A DNA stretch of 64,000 nt from JANWHZ01 sp035758575 (GTDB lineage Bacteria > Patescibacteriota > Saccharimonadia > Saccharimonadales > UBA4665), in the NCBI GenBank assembly GCA_035758575.1, contig DASTXH010000017.1, positions 31,418-95,417 on the forward strand. The letters run 5' to 3'. Made by a program: the position numbers and the translations under genes. Positions 59,146-64,000 of this stretch are shown in pieces. Every line of letters begins with the position of its first letter. Position 1 is the first letter of the stretch. The notes beneath the pieces are model-generated. The model ran no database searches. It was not told the DNA's origin and was given only the letters and a program-made list of their open reading frames with translations.

Positions 59146-59165
59146 GCGACTGTATTTTCTTCTCT
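59129..59165 (+). promoter_or_regulatory. Possible valS attenuator
   Basis: Three segments GCGAC (59129-59133), GTCGC (59137-59141), GCGAC (59146-59150) allow mutually exclusive 1:2 or 2:3 hairpins; after the third come T-rich bases TGTATTTTCTTCT. No T-box core motif was found. Confidence 0.4.
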
Positions 59166-59203
59166 GCCGAGCGATACGAAAAAAATAAGCAAGGATTACT
59201 CCT

Positions 59204-61753
59204 ATGAATCTACCGAAAACCTATGAGCCCAGCCAGTATGAGGCCGACATCTACGCCCTCTGGGAAAAATCTCGGGCATTTGAACCGCAAGGAAAGGGTG
59301 ACTCCTATAGCATCGTAGTGCCGCCGCCCAACGCCAATGGCGATCTTCATATCGGTCATGCACTGACACTGGGCATCGAGGATATTGCGGTGCGTTATCA
59401 CCGCCTGCGCGGCCACCGTGCGTTGCTGCTACCAGGCGCAGACCATGCTGGCTTTGAAACCCAAGTGGTATACGAAAAACGGCTGGCCAAGGAAGGGAAG
59501 AGCCGTTTTGATTTTAGTCGCGAAGAATTATATCAGCAGATATGGGACTTTGTGGCACAAAACCGCCAGAATTTCGAAAACCAACTGCGCCGCCTGGGGG
59601 CAGGGGTGGACTGGAGCCGCTATACCTTTACGCTTGATCCCAAGATTGTAAAACGTGCTTATGCGACCTTCAAGAAAATGTGGGATGAAGGGTTGATTTA
59701 CCGCGGTGAGCGCCTAGTCAACTACTGCACGTTCCATCGTACCGGCTTTGCCGATATAGAAGTGACATACGAAGACGCTGAAACGCCGCTATATTACATC
59801 AAATATGGGCCGTTTACTTTGGCTACTACGCGGCCAGAGACTAAGTTTGGCGATACGGCCGTTGCAGTACATCCCGACGATAAGCGATACAAGAAATATG
59901 TTGGCACCGTAATTGAAGTGCAGGGCGTAAACGGCCCCTTCAGCGTACAGGTAGTAGCCGACGAAATGGTCGACCCCAGCTTCGGTACTGGTGTAGTAAA
60001 AATAACTCCAGCCCACTCCTTCGACGACTGGGAGGTTGCACAGCGCCACAACTTGCCTGCTAAGCGCATCATCAACCATGACGGTACGCTAAACCACCAT
60101 ACGGGCCGTTTTGAAGGCATGACCATCAAAGAAGGCCGCGAAGCTGTAGCTAAGGCGATGAAAGAGCAGGGGATCCTGGAAAAAGTCGACGAACACTACA
60201 AGACCCGTATAGGTAAATGCTACAAGTGCGGCACGGTCATTGAGCCAATGCTGATGGAACAGTGGTTCGTGGACATGCAGCCGCTGGCGAAGCCGGCAAT
60301 TGAGAAGTTACGGGCAAAGAAGGTTACGTTCTACCCCGACAGCAAGCGCGAGCAACTCATTACCTATTTGGAAAATCTGCGCGACTGGAATATCAGCCGA
60401 CAGATTGCATGGGGTATACCTATTCCGGCATTTCAGAATGTCGACGACAGCGACGACTGGATTTACGATGAACGCGTAGACCAAGAGATCATTGAAAAGG
60501 ACGGCAAGACCTATCACCGCGATCCTGACGTCTTCGACACCTGGTTCAGCAGCAGTTCATGGCCGTACGCCACGCTAGACTACCCGGACAGCCAAGACTT
60601 CAAAGAATTTTATCCATTGGCGCTGATGGAAACAGGCGGCGAAATTCTGTACCCCTGGGTGAGCCGCATGCTAATGCTGGGCTTGTACGTAACAGGCGAG
60701 ATACCGTTTAAGGGCGTATACATCCATGGCTACGTGCTTGCGGAAGACGGCGCCAAGATGAGCAAAAGCCTGGGCAACGTCATCAATCCGCTTGAGGTCG
60801 TAGACAAGTACGGCTCCGATGCGATGCGCATGGGTATCATCGCGGGGCGCGTGCCGGCGGTGAACCGCGGTTATGACCACCGTAAGGTAGAAGATGCCCG
60901 CAATTTCTGCAACAAACTATGGAACATCGCCCGTTATATTGAAGACACTGTCGGTGAAAAGCCGGACATCGCCGAGGCCCAACCTGAGACAGCAGCCGAT
61001 CATTGGATGTTGCATAAAATGCAACAACTACAAACAACACTGGTGGACGACCTGGATAACTACCGGCTGGCCGAAGCCTATGACAAGCTATATCACTTTG
61101 TATGGGACGACCTGGCAGACTGGTATATAGAAGCCAGTAAGGCAGAGCCAAACAAGGCGCTGTTGGCACGTATCCTGGCCGATACGCTAGTTATGTTGCA
61201 CCCGTTTGCGCCGTTCGTTACGGAAACTATCTGGCAAACGCTGAGCTGGACGGGCGAGGGGATACTTGCTACAGAAACCTGGCCAAAGATCCTAAAGACA
61301 GACGCTAAGAAAGCAGCCACGTTCGCCGACATTCAGGCGATCGTCAGCGAAACGCGCTTTATCGTGAAAGCACTGGGCGTTAGTGATGTAACGCTGTACT
61401 ATACCGATGTGCCGTTCCTGACGGAGCATGCCATGCTCATTAAGCGCCTGGCGCGCGTCAGCAACGTTACCGAGGTACGCGACGGCACCGGCTTGTTCCT
61501 AACCGGCACGTCATACCGCTGCTGGCTGGATATCGACCAAGCGACCGCCAGCAAGTTCCTGGCTCAGCTGGAGACTAAACAAGTCGCCCAAAAAGAGGTG
61601 ATTGCACGCATTGAACAACGCCTAAGCAACGCTTCGTACGTGAAAAATGCGCCCAAACAAGTCGTGGAGCAGAGCAAACAGCAGCTGGAAGACGCCAAGG
61701 CGCAACTGCAGGCCATCACCCGCGAATACGAACGTTTTAGGCCAGCCCTGTAG
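59204..61753 (+). CDS. valS: Valyl-tRNA synthetase
   Basis: 849 aa. HIGH motif PPPNANGDLHIGHAL, editing domain, KMSKS loop AKMSKSLGNVI and a C-terminal coiled coil (EQSKQQLEDAKAQLQAI). Charges tRNA-Val and edits threonine. AAGGATTACTCCT precedes the ATG. Convergent with the HTH-HAD gene, whose stop is 7 bases away. Confidence 0.97.
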   Translation: MNLPKTYEPSQYEADIYALWEKSRAFEPQGKGDSYSIVVPPPNANGDLHIGHALTLGIEDIAVRYHRLRGHRALLLPGADHAGFETQVVYEKRLAKEGKSRFDFSREELYQQIWDFVAQNRQNFENQLRRLGAGVDWSRYTFTLDPKIVKRAYATFKKMWDEGLIYRGERLVNYCTFHRTGFADIEVTYEDAETPLYYIKYGPFTLATTRPETKFGDTAVAVHPDDKRYKKYVGTVIEVQGVNGPFSVQVVADEMVDPSFGTGVVKITPAHSFDDWEVAQRHNLPAKRIINHDGTLNHHTGRFEGMTIKEGREAVAKAMKEQGILEKVDEHYKTRIGKCYKCGTVIEPMLMEQWFVDMQPLAKPAIEKLRAKKVTFYPDSKREQLITYLENLRDWNISRQIAWGIPIPAFQNVDDSDDWIYDERVDQEIIEKDGKTYHRDPDVFDTWFSSSSWPYATLDYPDSQDFKEFYPLALMETGGEILYPWVSRMLMLGLYVTGEIPFKGVYIHGYVLAEDGAKMSKSLGNVINPLEVVDKYGSDAMRMGIIAGRVPAVNRGYDHRKVEDARNFCNKLWNIARYIEDTVGEKPDIAEAQPETAADHWMLHKMQQLQTTLVDDLDNYRLAEAYDKLYHFVWDDLADWYIEASKAEPNKALLARILADTLVMLHPFAPFVTETIWQTLSWTGEGILATETWPKILKTDAKKAATFADIQAIVSETRFIVKALGVSDVTLYYTDVPFLTEHAMLIKRLARVSNVTEVRDGTGLFLTGTSYRCWLDIDQATASKFLAQLETKQVAQKEVIARIEQRLSNASYVKNAPKQVVEQSKQQLEDAKAQLQAITREYERFRPAL

Positions 61754-61760
61754 CTGCCCG

Positions 61761-62606
61761 CTAATCAGCCGGCTGTAGCGACTCACGGATACGGGCTATG
61801 GAAACCTCGGGATGCGCATCGTCGAACCACATGACATGCCACCCGAGTTTTTCTGCCGCCATAAGGTTTGTGCGGGAATCGTCGATAAATAGGATTTCGT
61901 GCGGCTCTACGCCTGCCTTTGCACCGGCCAGCTCATATATGGCACGCTCGGGCTTCAGCAGATGCACCGCCGATGAATCAATGACTACATCGTACGAGAT
62001 GTTGGGCACCAGCCCCACGTCGCGCAGCACGTCTACCAGCCCCGGCATAATATTGGTCAGCAGCCCAACGCCATAGTGTTCCGCTACCCACGTCACCAGC
62101 TCGTGCATGCCGGGCGTCGCCTTGGTGGTTTCGAGGTAGTAGTGGAACCATTCAAACGAGGGCATATGCAGCCGCTTGCCCAACGCAGCATTGAATTCAT
62201 GCATGGTCATGGCGCCGCGGCATACTTGCGCGTTGTAATGCCAAAACGCTGTCTCTACCAGATCGGACGGCAGGTCGCAGTCGGCGCTGATGCGAGTAAA
62301 CGCTTGGTGGTAAAACCGCACCAGGCATCCATTGATGTCAAAATACACAAACTGCGTACCGCTACGCGACCGCTGGCGCTGCTTCTGGGGGCCTGCGGTG
62401 CCCACCAGCGCATCTAGACTGGTACCGAGTGCCGTAGCGATATTTTGGATGGTGAAGATAGAGGGAGTTTTAATGGCGCCGCGCTCAATCTTGGCCAGAG
62501 TAGAATAGCTCAGGCCCGCCTTTTGGCACAAAGCCTGCTGCGTCAGACCTGCCGCCTGACGGGCAGACTGTAACCTATGCCCCAGTTGTTTTTCGTTTGT
62601 CCCCAT
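61761..62606 (-). CDS. HTH-HAD fusion protein
   Basis: About 281 aa from ATG 62606. Residues 5-70 are a Cro/C1-type helix-turn-helix (LGHRLQSARQAAGLTQQALC, LSYSTLAKIERGAIKTPS). From about 85 a HAD hydrolase follows: motif I FVYFDINGCLV (Asp90, with Asn92 where phosphatases have the second Asp), motif II LLTNIMPG, lysine in LLKPERAIYEL and motif IV LFIDDSRTN. It may be a regulator gated by a phosphorylated ligand or a phosphatase that senses its substrate. A TTG start at 62648 is possible; GGGAG before ATG 62606 favours the shorter form. Confidence 0.82.
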   Translation of the reverse strand: MGTNEKQLGHRLQSARQAAGLTQQALCQKAGLSYSTLAKIERGAIKTPSIFTIQNIATALGTSLDALVGTAGPQKQRQRSRSGTQFVYFDINGCLVRFYHQAFTRISADCDLPSDLVETAFWHYNAQVCRGAMTMHEFNAALGKRLHMPSFEWFHYYLETTKATPGMHELVTWVAEHYGVGLLTNIMPGLVDVLRDVGLVPNISYDVVIDSSAVHLLKPERAIYELAGAKAGVEPHEILFIDDSRTNLMAAEKLGWHVMWFDDAHPEVSIARIRESLQPAD

Positions 62607-62713
62607 ATACTCCCGCAGCTTTTCAGCGTAAGGGCTACCGCCCGTCAACCTCTCTGTATAGCCATATAGTATCAGTTTTGATGCAAAAAAAGAAGTGGCC
62701 TAGTATGAAACGG

Positions 62714-62893
62714 CTAGAGATGAAACACGGTCTTCAGAAGTAGGATAAGCACGATAAACGCCATAACGCCGGCCGCCGCCGCGCCGCCGATAGTACTGCC
62801 GCCACTGGGCATACCGGTAGCCTTGGCCAGATACGACCAGGCGTATGCGCCAACGCCAATGCCAAACATCAGGGCGACCAGGACTGCACTCAT
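62714..62893 (-). CDS. Small two-helix membrane protein (59 aa)
   Basis: Reading ATG 62891-62893 to TAG 62714-62716 gives 59 residues: helix 1 SAVLVALMFGIGVGAYAW, a Gly/Ser turn (TGMPSGGSTIGG) and helix 2 AAGVMAFIVLILLLKTVF. TTGCCA-18-TACTAT lies upstream, with the -10 box 6 bases from the ATG; the -35 overlaps the end of the HIT gene. Unknown family; membrane insertion is clear from composition. Confidence 0.65.
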   Translation of the reverse strand: MSAVLVALMFGIGVGAYAWSYLAKATGMPSGGSTIGGAAAAGVMAFIVLILLLKTVFHL

Positions 62894-62906
62894 ATGTTTA
62901 TAGTAC

Positions 62907-63299
62907 TCAAAATGCTAGTGTTTTGGCAATGCCCGCCAGCGCTTCGTGGTCGGGCTCGGCGTGCATATTGGGGATGTGCCGGAATTCTTCCATGGTAGAG
63001 AAGGGGATGATATGCACGTGCGCGTGCGGCACATCCACGCCGACAATTTGCGTGCCCACAAACGGCACCTGCAGCACGTCGCGCAGGCGGCGCGCCACCA
63101 GCTTACAGGTGACCATAAGCGCCTGATAATCTTCATCCGCCAGGTCCCATACAAATGCCACCTGCTGTTTTGGCACTACTAGGACGTGCCCGTTCGTCAC
63201 GGGATGTATGTCCAGAAACGCAAACGTACGTGCGTCTTCATAGATTTTGTGGGAAGGTATGTCACCTTTGATAATTTTGGTAAAGATTGAGTCTTGCAT
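62907..63299 (-). CDS. HIT family nucleotide hydrolase/transferase
   Basis: 130 aa from ATG 63299. Conserved N-terminal FTKIIKGDIPSHKIYED and the histidine triad HAHVHIIP near residue 97. Members cleave nucleoside phosphoramidates or dinucleotides. The frame extends to 63464 without support; TATACT lies 7 bases before ATG 63299. Confidence 0.93.
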   Translation of the reverse strand: MQDSIFTKIIKGDIPSHKIYEDARTFAFLDIHPVTNGHVLVVPKQQVAFVWDLADEDYQALMVTCKLVARRLRDVLQVPFVGTQIVGVDVPHAHVHIIPFSTMEEFRHIPNMHAEPDHEALAGIAKTLAF

Positions 63300-63392
63300 G
63301 CCTTCTAGTATACAGAGTACTGGGAGAACGGGGGATATCGCATAGGCCTCCTTAGGCCCTACTTCTGTCTCCGGACTTCGTCTAAAGCATAC

Positions 63393-63424
63393 AAAAAGGC
63401 CCGCGTTGATGCGGGCGCTTTTTA
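63393..63424. terminator. Hairpin next to the decayed tRNA-Ser tail
   Basis: GCCCGC-GTTGAT-GCGGGC flanked by A5 and T5, able to act on either strand. Confidence 0.8.
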
Positions 63425-63448
63425 TATGGCGGAGAGGGAGGGATTCGA
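63419..63448 (-). pseudogene. Decayed duplicate of the tRNA-Ser 3' end
   Basis: Thirty bases, including TGGCGGAGAGGGAGGGATTC on the plus strand, are identical to 63575-63604, the 3' end of tRNA-Ser(CGA) with its CCA and T-loop. After TTCGA one base is lost, and the rest is an unrelated GC-rich 80-base stretch that cannot form the tRNA. The repeat pair is 156 bases apart, and each copy adjoins its own terminator. Confidence 0.75.
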
Positions 63449-63548
63449 CCTTCGCTTCGCTCACCCCCTGGTCGCCTGCGGCTCCCGCGGGGGCTTCGGG
63501 CGGCTGAGCCCACTGGGCTCACCGTTCGAATCTGCATATGCACCATAT

Positions 63549-63579
63549 AAAAATACCTGCAGTAACGCAGGTGTTTTTT
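63549..63579. terminator. tRNA-Ser terminator
   Basis: ACCTGC-AGTAAC-GCAGGT between A-rich and T6 flanks; on the minus strand it follows tRNA-Ser directly. Confidence 0.85.
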
Positions 63580-63581
63580 AT

Positions 63582-63672
<91 letters not shown>

Positions 63673-63793
63673 AGATGCTCTCATAATACCCTGTTTGAAC
63701 GAGTGGCGCTACTATTCTACCAGATTTCTCCATAGGGGCTAGAAACTTCCAGCCAGATATGCTATATTACCTCTGTTCTGCTGTTCTGGAAAA

Positions 63794-63859
63794 TAGCAGC
63801 CCGAGCGACGGATTTACTCCGGCGCCCGGCGCGACGGGAAAACCGAAGATTTGTCCCGT
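63794..63859 (+). repeat. Structured repeat copy D in front of tRNA-Arg
   Basis: TAGCAGCCCGAGC, stem GCGACGGA-TTTAC-TCCGGCGC, then CCCGGCGCGACGGGA to 63839, whose ACGGGA pairs with TCCCGT (about 63854-63859). It is inside the transcribed leader of tRNA-Arg if the extended -10 TGCTATATT near 63765 is its promoter. Same loop TTTAC as copy B and same CCCGAGC/CCCGGCGCGA frame as copy C. Confidence 0.65.
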
Positions 63860-63865
63860 AATCGT

Positions 63866-63942
63866 GCGCGTGTAGCTCAGCTGGATAGAGCGTTGGCTTG
63901 CGGAGCCAAAGGTCGTAGGTCCGAATCCTGCCACGCGTACCA
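63866..63942 (+). tRNA. tRNA-Arg(GCG)
   Basis: 77 nt with encoded CCA. Acceptor GCGCGTG/CACGCGT with a G1-U72 wobble, D-arm GCTCAGCTGGATAGAGC, anticodon loop TTGCGGA (anticodon GCG, codon CGC and by wobble CGU), T-loop TCCGAAT with C at position 55 instead of the usual T. Most bacteria read CGU/CGC/CGA with an inosine-modified ACG tRNA, so the GCG anticodon is notable. Confidence 0.93.
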
Positions 63943-63953
63943 TATAGTTTTTT

Positions 63954-63983
63954 AAATAAGGCGTACGGTACGCCTTATTTTTA
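63954..63983 (+). terminator. tRNA-Arg terminator
   Basis: Near-perfect palindrome AAATAAGGCGTAC-G-GTACGCCTTATTT followed by TTA and more T-rich bases. Confidence 0.88.
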
Positions 63984-64000
63984 TTTAGCACTACTCCGTA

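Noticed and set aside
58877..59188. 103-residue open frame before valS
   Set aside because: It overlaps the valS promoter and attenuator, has low-complexity unlikely protein sequence and no start signal.
58881..59203. T-box riboswitch upstream of valS
   Set aside because: The T-box core and specifier-loop features were not found; a leader-peptide attenuator fits better.
63420..63545. A second functional tRNA in the decayed copy next to tRNA-Ser
   Set aside because: Only the 3' 22 tRNA bases match; no acceptor partner, anticodon arm or intact T-stem can be formed.

Overview
This 64 kb window is a dense bacterial chromosome segment of about 52% GC. TAA, TAG and TGA are all used as stops. The gene set points to a reduced-genome bacterium of the Patescibacteria/CPR group, most like Saccharibacteria (TM7). 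Supporting signs are a bifunctional phosphoglucose/phosphomannose isomerase, a MurE-like ligase without its N-terminal domain, a primase without its zinc ligands, a family-4 uracil glycosylase without its Fe-S cysteines, and many small lineage-specific membrane proteins. The lineage is inference from gene content; there is no rRNA in the window. Layout, left to right: a partial STAND-type ATPase at the left edge; ychF, a PH-domain protein, a Crp/Fnr regulator and a phosphoribosyltransferase (0.9-4.2 kb); a minus-strand translation operon rpsF-ssb-rpsR-orf-efp-tlyA (7.3-4.3 kb); a PfkB kinase with adenosylhomocysteinase, a methyl-cycle pair (7.5-9.8 kb); ftsK, a deaminase, RNase J, UDG, PNPase, rpsO and a degenerate DHH protein (9.8-20.5 kb); rpsT followed by a 0.6 kb gene-free stretch full of long perfect stems (21.08-21.68 kb), probably a large structured RNA; holA-mutM, a DciA-like protein, HAD, polA and a P-type ATPase (21.7-31 kb); three accessory genes (31-33.8 kb); dnaG-rpoD; then RNA turnover, redox (FMN reductase, HxlR, MsrB), mscL, argS and sugar isomerase genes (37.5-44.4 kb); surface and acidic small proteins; groES-groEL under tandem CIRCE elements (46-48.1 kb). 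The most unusual region is 48.1-51.8 kb. Three leaders precede a two-gene unit (unknown gene plus APH/protein-kinase-like gene), an AAA+ ATPase and an unknown gene. Each leader has a short peptide ORF whose 3' part overlaps one strand of a possible antiterminator, followed by an intrinsic terminator just upstream of the gene. Two leaders are diverged copies with in-frame indels and pairing-preserving changes; the third shares the architecture. This looks like ribosome-sensing transcription attenuation of an undescribed gene set. A PP2C phosphatase, a DUF5663-like protein and a 960-residue membrane protein follow after murE (51.8-57.4 kb), then tsaD, valS (with its own possible peptide-coupled attenuator), an HTH-HAD fusion, a HIT protein, tRNA-Ser(CGA) with a decayed tail duplicate, and tRNA-Arg(GCG). 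Two window-wide themes stand out. First, many first genes of operons have a -10 box only 6-9 bases before the start codon, so leaderless mRNAs appear to be the common mode of expression. Second, a four-copy structured repeat (two inverted copies at 6.2-6.4 kb, one after groEL, one before tRNA-Arg) shows compensatory stem changes. No insertion sequence, prophage, CRISPR array or rRNA operon was seen.
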